Origin: Actinophytocola sp.
GTDB lineage: Bacteria > Actinomycetota > Actinomycetes > Mycobacteriales > Pseudonocardiaceae
DNA: 35,335 bases
Assembly (NCBI GenBank): GCA_009377475.1
Contig: WHTY01000050.1
Coordinates: forward strand, 1-35,335
Direction: 5' to 3'
Shown in pieces: positions 7,092-16,264 of the stretch; positions within the stretch are counted from its first letter, which is position 1; each line of letters opens with the position of its first letter. A program made the position numbers and the translations under genes. The notes below the pieces were generated by a model. The model was not told the DNA's origin and did no database searches. It worked only from the letters and a program-made list of their open reading frames with translations.

Positions 7092-10000
7092 ATGTTCCGC
7101 AAGGTGCTTGTGGCCAACCGCGGCGAGATCGCGATCCGTGCGTTTCGGGCTGCTTATGAGCTGGGTGCGGGGACGGTCGCGGTGTTCCCGCATGAGGATC
7201 GTAACTCACTGCACCGGTTGAAGGCGGATCAGTCGTTGGAGATCGGGGAGCGCGGCCACCCGGTACGGGCGTACCTGTCCGTGGACGAGATCGTGCGCGC
7301 CGCCCAGGAGGCAGGCGCCGACGCGGTCTACCCCGGCTACGGCTTCCTGTCCGAGAACCCGGACCTGGCCAGGGCCTGCGAGCAGGCGGGCATCACCTTC
7401 GTGGGGCCGAGCGCGGACATCCTGGAGCTGACCGGCAACAAGGCCCGCGCGGTGGCCGCCGCCCGCGAGGCGGGCATCCCCGTGCTGGGCTCCAGCAGGC
7501 CGTCGACCGACGTCGATGAGCTGGTCGCGGCGGCAGAGGAGGTAGGGTTTCCGGTCTTCGTGAAGGCCGTCGCCGGTGGTGGCGGACGCGGTATGCGGCG
7601 GGTGACGGACCCGGCGAAGCTGCGGGAAGCGATCGAGGCTGCGTCCCGCGAGGCGGAGTCGGCGTTCGGCGACGCGACGGTGTTCGTGGAGAAGGCGGTG
7701 GTCAACCCGCGCCACATCGAGGTGCAGATCCTCAGTGACGGAACAGGCGGCGCGGACGGCACTATCCACCTCTACGAGCGGGACTGCTCGGTGCAGCGGC
7801 GCCACCAGAAGGTGATCGAGCTGGCGCCCGCGCCGAACCTGGACCCCGACCTGCGGGAGCGGATCTGTGCCGACGCGGTGGCGTTCGCGCGCCAGATCGG
7901 CTACCGCAACGCGGGCACGGTGGAGTTCCTCCTGGACGAGTCCGGCGAGTACCACTTCATCGAGATGAACCCGCGGATCCAGGTGGAGCACACGGTGACC
8001 GAGGAGGTCACCGACGTCGACCTGGTGCAGTCGCAGCTGCGCATCGGCTCCGGCGAGACGCTGGACGACCTAGGGTTGTCCCAGGACGCGGTCTATGTGC
8101 GGGGTGCGGCGTTGCAGTGCCGCATCACGACGGAGGACCCGGCGAACGAGTTCCGCCCCGACGTCGGCATGATCTCCGGCTACCGCTCGCCGGGCGGCTC
8201 CGGTATCCGTCTCGATGGCGGTACCGCGTTCGCGGGCACCGAGATCTCCGCACACTTCGACTCGATGCTGGTCAAGCTGACCTGCCGGGGTCGTGACCTG
8301 ACCACGGCGGTGCGCAAGGCACGTCGCGCGGTGGCCGAGTTCCGCATCCGTGGCGTGGCGACCAACATCCCGTTCCTGCAGGCCGTGCTGGACGACCCTG
8401 ACTTCCGGGCGGGGCAGGTGACGACGTCGTTCATCGAGGAACGGCCGCAGTTGCTCACCGCCCGCCACTCGGCCGACCGGGGCACCAAGCTGCTCACCTA
8501 CCTCGCGGACGTCACGGTGAACAAGCCGAACGGTCCCCGGCCACATCTGATCGACCCGGCGGTGAAGCTGCCCCACATTGGCGGCGTCGAACCCGCGGCG
8601 GGGTCGAAGCAGAAGCTGACCGAGCTGGGGCCGGAGGGTTTCGCGCAGTGGTTGCGGGCCTCGCCGACGCTCGGTGTCACCGACACCACGTTCCGGGACG
8701 CGCACCAGTCGTTGCTGGCGACGCGGGTGCGTACCAAGGACATGTTGGCGATGGCGCCGGTGATGGCCGCGACCTGCCCCGAGCTGCTGTCGCTTGAGTG
8801 CTGGGGCGGGGCGACCTATGACGTCGCGCTGCGGTTCCTCGCCGAGGACCCATGGGAGCGGCTGGCCGCGCTGCGGGAGGCGGTGCCGAACATCTGCCTG
8901 CAGATGCTGCTGCGGGGCCGCAACACCGTCGGCTACACGCCGTACCCGACCGAGGTGACGCACGCCTTCGTCGAGGAGGCCGCCGCCACCGGCATCGACA
9001 TCTTCCGCATCTTCGACGCGCTCAACGACGTCGAGCAGATGCGGCCGGCGATCGAGGCGGTGCGCGAGACCGGCACGTCGATCGCGGAGGTCGCGCTCTG
9101 CTACACCTCGGACCTGTCCGATCCGGCCGAGAACCTCTACACGCTGGACTACTACCTCAAGCTCGCCGAGCAGATCGTGGCCGCAGGGGCGCACGTGCTG
9201 GCGATCAAGGACATGGCAGGGCTCTTGCGGGCCCCGGCCGCCGCGAAGCTGGTCTCGGCGTTGCGGTCGGAGTTCGACCTGCCGGTGCACGTCCACACGC
9301 ACGACACCGCTGGCGGGCAGCTCGCGACCTATCTGGCGGCGGTCCAGGCGGGGGCGGACGCCGTCGACGGGGCTGCCGCGTCGATGTCGGGCACCACCAG
9401 CCAGCCGTCGCTGTCGGCCATCGTCGCCGCCACCGACCACTCCGACCGGCCCAGCGGGCTCGACCTGCGCGCGATCAACGAGCTGGAGCCGTACTGGGAG
9501 AGCGTGCGCAAGATATACGCGCCGTTCGAGGCGGGCCTCGCCTCACCCACGGGCCGCGTCTACAACCACGAGATCCCCGGCGGGCAGTTGTCCAATCTGC
9601 GCCAGCAGGCGGTCGCACTCGGCCTCGGCGACCGGTTCGAGGACATCGAGGCGATGTACGCCGCCGCCGACCGGATGCTCGGCAGGCTGGTCAAGGTCAC
9701 GCCGTCGTCGAAGGTGGTCGGTGACCTGGCGCTGCACCTGGTGGGCGCGGGGGTGGAGCCGAAGGAGTTCGAGCAGTCCCCGAACAGCTTCGACATCCCC
9801 GACTCGGTGATCGGATTCCTGCGCGGCGAGCTGGGCGACCCACCCGGCGGCTGGCCGGAGCCGTTCCGCAGCAAGGCCCTCGAAGGACGGGCGGACGCCA
9901 AACCGGTCGCCGCGCTGTCCGCCGAGGACCGCACCGGGCTCGCCGAGAACCGTCGCCACACGCTGAACCGGCTGCTGTTCCCCGGCCCGACGAAGGACTA

Positions 10001-10475
10001 CCAGCAACACCGCGACGCCTACGGCGACACCAGCGTGCTCGCCAGCAAGGACTTCCTCTACGGCCTGCGGCCGGGGGAGGAGTACGCGGTCGACCTTGAG
10101 CCGGGCGTGCGGCTGCTGATCGAGCTGGAAGCCGTCGGCGAGGCGGACGAACGCGGCATGCGCACCGTCATGGCCAGCCTGAATGGCCAGCTCCGGCCCA
10201 TCATGGTGCGTGACACCTCGGTCGCATCGGACCTGCCTGCCGCCGAAAAAGCGGACAAGTCCAACAAGGGGCATGTGGCTGCGCCATTTGCGGGAGTTGT
10301 CACACTTGCCGTGTCCGAGGGCGATACCGTCGCCGCTGGCGATACCGTAGCCACTATCGAAGCGATGAAGATGGAAGCCGCGATCACCGCGTCCACCGCA
10401 GGCACCGTGTCCCGGTTGGCGATCAACACGGTCCAACAGGTTGAAGGCGGAGACCTCCTCGTCGTGCTGGACTGA
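7092..10475 (+). CDS. pyc: Pyruvate carboxylase
   Basis: This 1127-residue biotin enzyme makes oxaloacetate from pyruvate, bicarbonate and ATP, replenishing the TCA cycle. Three parts are seen in order. The biotin carboxylase domain (1-460) has the glycine-rich loop GGGGRGMRRV (about 160) and EMNPRIQVEHTVTEEVT (about 290). The carboxyltransferase TIM barrel (about 525-800) has FRDAHQSLLATRVRT (about 532) and AIKDMAGLL, whose Lys (about 703) is the one carbamylated in the family. A C-terminal biotinyl domain has the attachment motif EAMKMEA (about 1090). It is a complete single-chain enzyme. The ATG at 7092 follows AAGGAG. In many actinobacteria rsmD and coaD lie close to pyc; here 5.9 kb separates them. 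Confidence 0.98.
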   Translation: MFRKVLVANRGEIAIRAFRAAYELGAGTVAVFPHEDRNSLHRLKADQSLEIGERGHPVRAYLSVDEIVRAAQEAGADAVYPGYGFLSENPDLARACEQAGITFVGPSADILELTGNKARAVAAAREAGIPVLGSSRPSTDVDELVAAAEEVGFPVFVKAVAGGGGRGMRRVTDPAKLREAIEAASREAESAFGDATVFVEKAVVNPRHIEVQILSDGTGGADGTIHLYERDCSVQRRHQKVIELAPAPNLDPDLRERICADAVAFARQIGYRNAGTVEFLLDESGEYHFIEMNPRIQVEHTVTEEVTDVDLVQSQLRIGSGETLDDLGLSQDAVYVRGAALQCRITTEDPANEFRPDVGMISGYRSPGGSGIRLDGGTAFAGTEISAHFDSMLVKLTCRGRDLTTAVRKARRAVAEFRIRGVATNIPFLQAVLDDPDFRAGQVTTSFIEERPQLLTARHSADRGTKLLTYLADVTVNKPNGPRPHLIDPAVKLPHIGGVEPAAGSKQKLTELGPEGFAQWLRASPTLGVTDTTFRDAHQSLLATRVRTKDMLAMAPVMAATCPELLSLECWGGATYDVALRFLAEDPWERLAALREAVPNICLQMLLRGRNTVGYTPYPTEVTHAFVEEAAATGIDIFRIFDALNDVEQMRPAIEAVRETGTSIAEVALCYTSDLSDPAENLYTLDYYLKLAEQIVAAGAHVLAIKDMAGLLRAPAAAKLVSALRSEFDLPVHVHTHDTAGGQLATYLAAVQAGADAVDGAAASMSGTTSQPSLSAIVAATDHSDRPSGLDLRAINELEPYWESVRKIYAPFEAGLASPTGRVYNHEIPGGQLSNLRQQAVALGLGDRFEDIEAMYAAADRMLGRLVKVTPSSKVVGDLALHLVGAGVEPKEFEQSPNSFDIPDSVIGFLRGELGDPPGGWPEPFRSKALEGRADAKPVAALSAEDRTGLAENRRHTLNRLLFPGPTKDYQQHRDAYGDTSVLASKDFLYGLRPGEEYAVDLEPGVRLLIELEAVGEADERGMRTVMASLNGQLRPIMVRDTSVASDLPAAEKADKSNKGHVAAPFAGVVTLAVSEGDTVAAGDTVATIEAMKMEAAITASTAGTVSRLAINTVQQVEGGDLLVVLD

Positions 10476-10519
10476 CGCCTACGGGGCCACTGACGAGCCT
10501 GTGACGAGCACTGGGAGGC

Positions 10520-12154
10520 ATGGTGAGTGAGCAGCAGACCTCGCCACCCACCATGGCCGACCGGTTGCGGATGGCTCGCAAGTCGGAGGACCGGGTGATG
10601 CGCGAGTCGCCGTTCGGGTCCTGGCTGCTCGGGTCCGGCGACCAGGACGGCGGCAAGCTGCGCATCCGGGTGCGCTGGCTGCTCGGCGGGTTGCTCGCCA
10701 TCGCCAACATCGTCGGCGCGACCGTCGCGATCCTGCTGGTCACGCTGGTGATGCCGGGGCCGCCGGTGTTCACCGACGAGTTGGTGCTCGTCAACTTCGT
10801 CGCCGTGCCCGCCTACATCATCATCTCCTGGGCGTGTATCAACATCTGGGCGGTGATCCGGGGGCTGCGGGTGCTGCACTGGGCCACCGACGGCGGACAG
10901 CTCGACGAGCACCAGCGCAGGGCGACGTTGCGGCTGCCGGCCGAGTTCACGGTGATGCAGGCGCTGGCGTGGCTCGGTGGGCTGATCGTGTTCTCGCTGC
11001 TCTACGGGCTTGTCGACCCGGACCTGCTGCTCAAGATCGCGTTCAGCATCGTGCTCAGTGGCACCGTGACCTGCGCGAACGCATACCTGCTCAGCGAGTT
11101 CGCACTGCGGCCGATCGCCGCGCGGGCGCTGTCGACCGGGCCACGGCTGCGGCGGCTGAGCGTCGGTGTGACGCTGCGGACGCTGCTGTTCTGGGCGATG
11201 GGCACCGCCGTGCCCGTGCTGGGCGTCATGCTGGTGGCGCTGCTGGCGTTGCTGCGGGTGGAGGACGTCTCGCGCTTCGACTTCGCGGTCACGGTCCTCG
11301 TGCTCGGTGCGATCACCCTGGCGGGTGGCTTCGGTGTCACGCTGCTGACCACGCGCGCGACGACCGCGCCGATCCGTACCGTCCGTGCCGCCCTGGCGCG
11401 AGTCGAGCGCGGCGACTTCGACACCGAGGTCGTCGTCTTCGACGGCACCGAGCTTGGCAGGATGCAGACCGGCTTCAACGACATGGTCGCCGGGCTGCGG
11501 GAACGCGAACGGGTGAAGGACATCTTCGGCAGGCTGGTCGGGGAGGACGTCGCAGAGGTCGCGATGTCGCAGCAGGTCGAGCTGGGTGGGGAGCTGCGGG
11601 ACGTCGCGGTGTTGTTCGTCGACGTCGTCGGCTCGACCGGGATCGCGGCGACCAGGCCGCCCACCGAGGTCGTCGAGCTGCTGAATCGGTTCTTCGCGGT
11701 CGTCGTGGACGAGGTGCACGCCCACGACGGGTTCGTGAACAAGTTCCAGGGCGACGCCGCGCTCGCGATCTTCGGCGCGCCGACGGAGCTGCCGGACGCC
11801 GAGTGCATGGCGCTCAAGGCCGCGCGGCGCATGAACGAGCGGCTGCGCGCCGAGGTGCCGGAGTTCCCGGCGGGCATCGGCGTTTCGGCAGGTCCCGCGG
11901 TCGCGGGCAATGTCGGCGCGGAGACCCGGTTCGAGTACACCGTGATCGGCGACCCGGTCAACGAGGCGGCGCGGCTGACGGAGCTGGCCAAGTCGGTGCG
12001 GGGCAACGTCGCCGCGTCGATGCGGGTGCTGGAGCGGGCGTGTGACGACGACGAGCGGAAGCACTGGCGGGAGTACAAGCGCGTCCCGCTGCGCGGCAGG
12101 ACCGAGCACACCCGGGTGGCGGTCCTGGCAGACGGGGGCGGGCGCCGACGCTGA
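10520..12154 (+). CDS. Membrane-bound class III adenylate cyclase with HAMP domain
   Basis: The product has 544 residues. A cytoplasmic N-terminus (about 50 residues) precedes roughly six hydrophobic segments (55-285). A HAMP linker follows (about 280-335: TTAPIRTVRAALARVERGDF). The class III cyclase domain fills the C-terminal half (about 345-520). Metal-binding aspartates sit in VLFVDVVGST (about 365) and in KFQGDAALAIFGAP. The base-selecting Lys (KFQGD) and Asp (VIGDPVNEAARL) are the adenylate-type pair, so ATP to cAMP is expected. The layout matches the mycobacterial Rv1318c/Rv1320c/Rv3645 group. ATG at 10520 follows GGGAGG. It follows pyc by 44 nt in the same direction but has no obvious functional tie to it. 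What it senses is unknown. Confidence 0.93.
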   Translation: MVSEQQTSPPTMADRLRMARKSEDRVMRESPFGSWLLGSGDQDGGKLRIRVRWLLGGLLAIANIVGATVAILLVTLVMPGPPVFTDELVLVNFVAVPAYIIISWACINIWAVIRGLRVLHWATDGGQLDEHQRRATLRLPAEFTVMQALAWLGGLIVFSLLYGLVDPDLLLKIAFSIVLSGTVTCANAYLLSEFALRPIAARALSTGPRLRRLSVGVTLRTLLFWAMGTAVPVLGVMLVALLALLRVEDVSRFDFAVTVLVLGAITLAGGFGVTLLTTRATTAPIRTVRAALARVERGDFDTEVVVFDGTELGRMQTGFNDMVAGLRERERVKDIFGRLVGEDVAEVAMSQQVELGGELRDVAVLFVDVVGSTGIAATRPPTEVVELLNRFFAVVVDEVHAHDGFVNKFQGDAALAIFGAPTELPDAECMALKAARRMNERLRAEVPEFPAGIGVSAGPAVAGNVGAETRFEYTVIGDPVNEAARLTELAKSVRGNVAASMRVLERACDDDERKHWREYKRVPLRGRTEHTRVAVLADGGGRRR

Positions 12155-12167
12155 GCGGGAGTGAGCG

Positions 12168-12263
12168 ATGTCCGACGTTCGACGTCCTCAGCTGCCGACC
12201 GGGTGGCGGCGGGCGGCGCGGGTACGCCGTGACCGTGCGGTTCCTGACGGCAGCGGTAGTTGA
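12168..12263 (+). pseudogene. Possible truncated small ORF ending in repeat copy B
   Basis: An ATG with GGGAGTGA upstream, 13 nt after the cyclase stop, opens a 31-codon frame (start MSDVRRPQLPTGWRRAARVR). The frame ends at the TGA inside the GTTGATC terminus of repeat element B. The good ribosome binding site and the abrupt end at the element boundary suggest the N-terminal stump of a gene. I do not recognise the protein. It may equally be a chance frame in high-GC DNA. Confidence 0.25.
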
Positions 12264-12343
12264 TCACGCCTACTCGTGCTGTTGCTAGGGAGATCGGGCG
12301 AACCGGGCATTCTCGCACCACAACGCGAGTAGACGTGATCAAC
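12259..12343 (+). repeat. Intergenic inverted-repeat element, copy B (85 bp)
   Basis: Termini GTTGATC and GATCAAC are followed inward by paired arms (CTACTCG / CGAGTAG and further). The right arm is identical to copy A over 20 bp. The loop carries GATCGGGCGAACCGGGCATT, with CGGGC boxes at 12295 and 12304, 9 bp apart. It lies in the 377-bp gap between the cyclase and hipB. Confidence 0.85.
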
Positions 12344-12382
12344 ATCAGTCACCAACGGCGTACCGCGCGGCGTTGCAGCTAA

Positions 12383-12519
12383 CCGAACGATCGTGCGGAT
12401 AGACTGCTGACGGAGTTACATCCTGTCTTCGAAGTCGATTACCCGCACGATCGTGCGCACAGTGCTAGACATTCGGATGCCACTCGTGTCAAACTCTCTC
12501 TAACCGAACTATCGTGCGG
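12383..12519 (+). promoter_or_regulatory. Three HipB operator palindromes and the hipBA promoter
   Basis: Three copies of a 16-bp palindrome of the form CCGMACGATCGTGCGG lie at 12383-12398, 12443-12458 and 12504-12519. Centres are 60 and 61 bp apart, close to six helical turns. Copies 1 and 3 continue into GGATAG, recalling the GGATA half-site of the E. coli HipB operator. In copy 3 one G-to-T deviation creates TATCGT (12510-12515), a TAnnnT -10 box about 17 bp before the hipB start, with GTGTCA 18 bp upstream as a weak -35. Binding there would block RNA polymerase, so autorepression by HipB/HipBA is inferred. Confidence 0.7.
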
Positions 12520-12531
12520 ATAGAGGTCACC

Positions 12532-12861
12532 ATGCCTACCCGAACTGGGCCGCGGCGAACCCGACGCGAGGACGCCGGGCCGTTGGGTCGGCTGGCGACA
12601 CTCGCAGCGGAACGACGCCGAGCCCTGCGGCTCACCCAGCGGGAGCTTGCCGAGCTCGCCGAAGTGAGCGAACGCTCCATTCAGGCGCTTGAGGCTGGCA
12701 AACTCAGCATTCGCGCCGACATCCTGCTCAAGATCCTGGACGCCCTTGGGCTCGCTCTTGCCGCGCTGCCGAAGTCGCATGCGCGGCGGCTGAGTGGCGC
12801 CGAGGCGACAGCGGTGCTCAGTGCGCCATCCGATCGGAGCGACCGGCATGACGACTCCTGA
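12532..12861 (+). CDS. hipB: HipB-type antitoxin, XRE-family DNA-binding protein
   Basis: This is a 109-residue protein with one XRE helix-turn-helix (about 20-75): LGRLATLAAERRRALRLTQR, then ELAELAEVSERSIQALEAGK, then a dimerisation helix around ADILLKILDALGL. HipB proteins neutralise HipA and repress the operon. The ATG at 12532 has GAGG 5 nt upstream (12523-12526). An upstream GTG at 12514 lies inside an operator and is unlikely. The gene overlaps hipA by 14 nt, implying translational coupling. The basic N-terminal extension is longer than in E. coli HipB. Third-position G/C seems lower than in the neighbouring housekeeping genes, in keeping with acquisition by transfer. Confidence 0.88.
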   Translation: MPTRTGPRRTRREDAGPLGRLATLAAERRRALRLTQRELAELAEVSERSIQALEAGKLSIRADILLKILDALGLALAALPKSHARRLSGAEATAVLSAPSDRSDRHDDS

Positions 12862-14098
12862 CGGCCTCCGCGCGATCAACGACGCCGACGTCTACAAGGG
12901 CGAGCGTCTCGCCGCAACACTCACTCGCGATGGTGACACCGTGGTGTTCCGGTACGAGCCGGACCACCTCGCCGCACCTTTCGCGCCGGACGTCGCCCAC
13001 ACGCTGCCGCGAAGTACCGAGCCGGTCACCGCGACGGGCGGCTCTGTGCCGCCGTTCTTCGCCGGACTACTTCCCGAGGGAGTGCGCCTGCGTGCGATCG
13101 CTACCGGCACTCGCACCAGCGAGGACGACCATTTCACTCTCTTGCTCGCCGTTGGGCAGGACACCATCGGTGACGTCCGCGTCGTCCCCTGCGGCCAGGC
13201 GCTCACGGTGCCTTCTCCGGTCTTCGACGACACCCGCGCCCAAACCGATCTGTCCGACGTCTTCGCGAGCGCGACATCGACCAGGCTCGAGGAACTCGAC
13301 CGCATCGCGCTTCCCGGGGTGCAGGTCAAAGTCAGTGCGGAGCTGATCTCGACACCGGTCAGGACCGCACGGGGACCAGCCATCCTCAAACTCAACCCGC
13401 CAGACGACTATCCCCGCCTGATCGAGAACGAGCACTTCTTCCTCAGCATGGCGGCGGACTGCGGGCTCGAAGTTCCGAATCACACCATCATCGAGGACAA
13501 GCGGGGCCAGACCGGACTTGTGGTGTCCCGCTTCGACCGCATACCGGGCACGGACGGCGAGCCGACTTCGCTCGCACAAGAGGACGCGTGCCAGCTGCTC
13601 GGGGTCTACCCGGCCGCCAAGTACCGGTTGAAGACGGAAACGGTCGCCCGCGCGGTCGCCGATGCTGTCGCAGCAGGTGACGGGTCCCGGCAACTCGCGC
13701 TCCGGCGGGTCATCGAACTTGTCGCGTTCAGCTACGTCATCGGCAACGGTGATCTCCACGGTAAGAACTTCAGCGTCCGGCGGGCACCCGCCGGATTTTG
13801 GGAAGTCACACCGGTCTATGACCTGGTGACGACTCAGCCGTACCTGGATTGGCGTGATCCGATGGCGCTCAATTTCTACGGGCGCGCGAATCGACTCGAC
13901 CGCGACCACCTCACCGAGTCAGGCGAACGCCTTGGGCTGTCGCCTGCTGCCGTCGCCTCGGCGCTGGACCGCATCTGCGACACGGCGCCCACCTGGATCG
14001 ATCGTCTTGATGAGATCGGCTTCGACGGCCCGGTGACGGAGCGCCTCGCCGACATGATGCGTCACCGTGTCACTGAACTCGGGCGCGTCCGCTCCTGA
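12848..14098 (+). CDS. hipA: HipA-type serine/threonine kinase toxin
   Basis: This 416-residue protein has the HipA couple_hipA (N1) region followed by the kinase fold. Recognisable motifs are LPGVQVKVS (165-173), ATP-site Lys in AILKLNPP (181), ENEHFFLSMAADCGLEVPN (193-211), VVSRFDR (225-231), AQEDACQLLG (243-252), the catalytic loop GNGDLHGKNFSV (299-310, with Asp302 and Asn307), and TPVYDLV with metal-binding Asp325. E. coli HipA phosphorylates glutamyl-tRNA synthetase and triggers persistence. The substrate here cannot be read from sequence. All catalytic residues seem intact, so an active toxin is expected. It starts inside hipB. Its stop is only 9 bp from that of the convergent helD gene, with no terminator between. 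Confidence 0.92.
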   Translation: MTTPDGLRAINDADVYKGERLAATLTRDGDTVVFRYEPDHLAAPFAPDVAHTLPRSTEPVTATGGSVPPFFAGLLPEGVRLRAIATGTRTSEDDHFTLLLAVGQDTIGDVRVVPCGQALTVPSPVFDDTRAQTDLSDVFASATSTRLEELDRIALPGVQVKVSAELISTPVRTARGPAILKLNPPDDYPRLIENEHFFLSMAADCGLEVPNHTIIEDKRGQTGLVVSRFDRIPGTDGEPTSLAQEDACQLLGVYPAAKYRLKTETVARAVADAVAAGDGSRQLALRRVIELVAFSYVIGNGDLHGKNFSVRRAPAGFWEVTPVYDLVTTQPYLDWRDPMALNFYGRANRLDRDHLTESGERLGLSPAAVASALDRICDTAPTWIDRLDEIGFDGPVTERLADMMRHRVTELGRVRS

Positions 14099-14107
14099 CG
14101 GCGGCTG

Positions 14108-16231
14108 TCACCCCGCCAGCCAGTCCCGGTCCGACGCGAGCACGACCAGCCGCTGCGTGGCGCGGGTGAGCGCGACGTAGAGCAGCCGGGCGCCGGTGGT
14201 CGACTCCGCGATCAGCTCGCTCGGCTCGACCAGCACGACGGCGTCGTACTCCAGCCCCTTGCTGTCCAGGCTGCCGACGACCTTCAGCCGCTCGTCGGCC
14301 AGCGTCGACACCCACTTCTCGACGTGCGGCACCCGCTCCATCGCGCTGATCACGCCGACCGTGCCCTCGACCGACCGCAGCAGCTCCTCGGCGGCACCCG
14401 CCACAGCAGTCTTCAGCTCAGCGACGTCGACGTCGCGCACCTCGGGATCGGCCCCGGTCCGGCGCACCGCGTGCGGCAGCTCGCCCGGCTCGGCGGTGTC
14501 CGCGACGACCCGCGCCGCCAGATCGAAGATCTCCGCCGAGTTGCGGTAGTTGGTGCGCAACGTGAACCGCCTGCGGGTGGTGCGCGCGCCGAACGCCTCG
14601 ACGGCCGCTGCCTCGGCCTCTGCGGTATCCGGCCACGAGCTTTGCACCGGGTCGCCCACCACGGTCCAGCTCGCGTACTTCCCGCGCCTGCCGACCATCC
14701 GCCACTGCATCGGGGACAGGTCTTGCGACTCGTCCACGACGATGTGCGAGTACTCGTCGTAGTGCTCCGGGCGGTGTCGTCCGCCGTGCTCGGCGCGCTC
14801 CGGCTCGGCGTTCTCGGGGGCGCGTCGCCTGCGGCGCGGCTTGCCGACCAGCACCCGCAGCTCGTCCAGCAGCGCGATGTCGGCGACGGAGAACCCGCGC
14901 GAGCGGTCCTCGAACGACGTCGACAGCAGCGTCACCTCGTCCGCGGTCAACGTCTTGCGCGCGGCCCTGGCCAACCGCGCCGGGTCACCCAGCCAGGTCA
15001 ACACCTCGTCCGCGTACAGCACCGGCCACCAGACGACCAGGAACCGGTGGAACTCCATCCGCTCGCCAAGGTCGGTGATCAGCTCGGCGCGCTGCGCGGG
15101 CGAGAACGCCGTGTCGTCGTCGCGTGCGGCCTGCTCAGCGACGTCCGCAAGCGCCGCAAGCAGCGCCTCGGCGGCGCGCACCCGGATGCGGTTCGGGGGA
15201 CCGCCGCTGGTCAGCACGCGCTTCCGCACCCGTTCGAGAGCGTCACGCTCCAGGGTGAGTACTTCGCCCCGATAGACCATCCGCAGCCGCGTCGGCACGT
15301 CCGGCGGCGTGTCGCGGATCGCGCGCAGCAACACCTTGCGCATCCGCAGCGAACCCTTGATCGCCGCGACCGGGGCAGGGTCGGCGTGCTCGGCCGTGTA
15401 GCCGTCCAACACCTCACCGAGCGCGCGCAGTTCGACGTCGGTCTCGCCCATCGCGGGCAGCACTCGTGAGATGTAGTTGGTGAACACCCCGGACGGCCCC
15501 ACGACGAGCATCCCAGCCCCGCCGAGCTGCTTGCGGTGGCGATACAGCAGGTATGCCGCCCGGTGCAGGGCGACCGCCGTCTTGCCGGTGCCCGGCCCGC
15601 CGGTGATCTCCGTGACCCCGCGCCACGGCGCGCGGATCACCTCGTCCTGCTCCTTCTGGATGGTGGCGACGATGTCGCGCATCCGATCGCCCTTGGCGCG
15701 ACCGAGCGCGGCCATCAGCGCGCCCTCACCCACGATCACCATGCCGTCCGGCACCGCGCTCGCCATCAGCACGTCGTCGTCGACGTCGAGCACCTCGGCG
15801 CCGGAGCAGCGGATGACCCGCCGCCGGATGACGTCCAGTGGCTCCTGCGCGGTGGCCTGGTAGAACGGCGCGGCGGCAGGGGCGCGCCAGTCGGTGACGA
15901 CGTTGTTGAAGTCCGCGTCCCTGATGCCGAGCCTGCCGACGTAGATCGGCTCGTCCGGCGTGGTGTGGTCGAGGCGGCCGAAGACAAGGCCCTCGTACTC
16001 GGCGTCCAGCGTGTGCAGCGTCTGGTTCGCGTGGAAGACCATCATGTCGCGCTCGAACAGCATCGACGCCTGTTCGAACACGGCTTCCTGCTGCGCGCCG
16101 TGGCCGATCTCGTAGCCCTTGGAGCGCATCTGCTCCGCGCTTGCGCGCAGTTCGCCGAGGCGTGCGTACACCCGGTCGACGTAAGTTTGCTCCAGCGCGA
16201 TCTCGGCTCGCCTGACCCGAGGTTCCGACAC
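14108..16231 (-). CDS. HelD-type RNA polymerase recycling ATPase (UvrD/Rep-like)
   Basis: This 707-residue superfamily 1 helicase-like protein has an N-terminal helical region (about 1-75, VDRVYARLGELRASAEQM). In HelD proteins this region enters the RNA polymerase secondary channel. Motifs follow: Walker A ITGGPGTGKTAVALHRAAYL (about 212), motif II HIVVDESQDLSPMQWRM, motif III VVGDPVQSSWPD, motif IV/V LRTNYRNSAEI, DSKGLEYDAVVLVEP, and motif VI LLYVALTRATQRLVVLAS. HelD releases stalled RNA polymerase from DNA. Some actinobacterial members (HelR) also displace rifamycins. I cannot assign this copy to either class with certainty. It starts at GTG with AGGAG about 6 nt upstream. A TATTCT -10 candidate lies at 16265-16270. 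Confidence 0.88.
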   Translation of the reverse strand: MSEPRVRRAEIALEQTYVDRVYARLGELRASAEQMRSKGYEIGHGAQQEAVFEQASMLFERDMMVFHANQTLHTLDAEYEGLVFGRLDHTTPDEPIYVGRLGIRDADFNNVVTDWRAPAAAPFYQATAQEPLDVIRRRVIRCSGAEVLDVDDDVLMASAVPDGMVIVGEGALMAALGRAKGDRMRDIVATIQKEQDEVIRAPWRGVTEITGGPGTGKTAVALHRAAYLLYRHRKQLGGAGMLVVGPSGVFTNYISRVLPAMGETDVELRALGEVLDGYTAEHADPAPVAAIKGSLRMRKVLLRAIRDTPPDVPTRLRMVYRGEVLTLERDALERVRKRVLTSGGPPNRIRVRAAEALLAALADVAEQAARDDDTAFSPAQRAELITDLGERMEFHRFLVVWWPVLYADEVLTWLGDPARLARAARKTLTADEVTLLSTSFEDRSRGFSVADIALLDELRVLVGKPRRRRRAPENAEPERAEHGGRHRPEHYDEYSHIVVDESQDLSPMQWRMVGRRGKYASWTVVGDPVQSSWPDTAEAEAAAVEAFGARTTRRRFTLRTNYRNSAEIFDLAARVVADTAEPGELPHAVRRTGADPEVRDVDVAELKTAVAGAAEELLRSVEGTVGVISAMERVPHVEKWVSTLADERLKVVGSLDSKGLEYDAVVLVEPSELIAESTTGARLLYVALTRATQRLVVLASDRDWLAG

Positions 16232-16264
16232 GCAGCGCTCCTAGAAATCCGAGGGGGAAGGTCG

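Noticed and set aside
10058..12109. Long minus-strand frame opposite pyc and the cyclase
   Set aside because: It spans two unrelated real genes on the other strand, has biased composition and shows no domain motifs.
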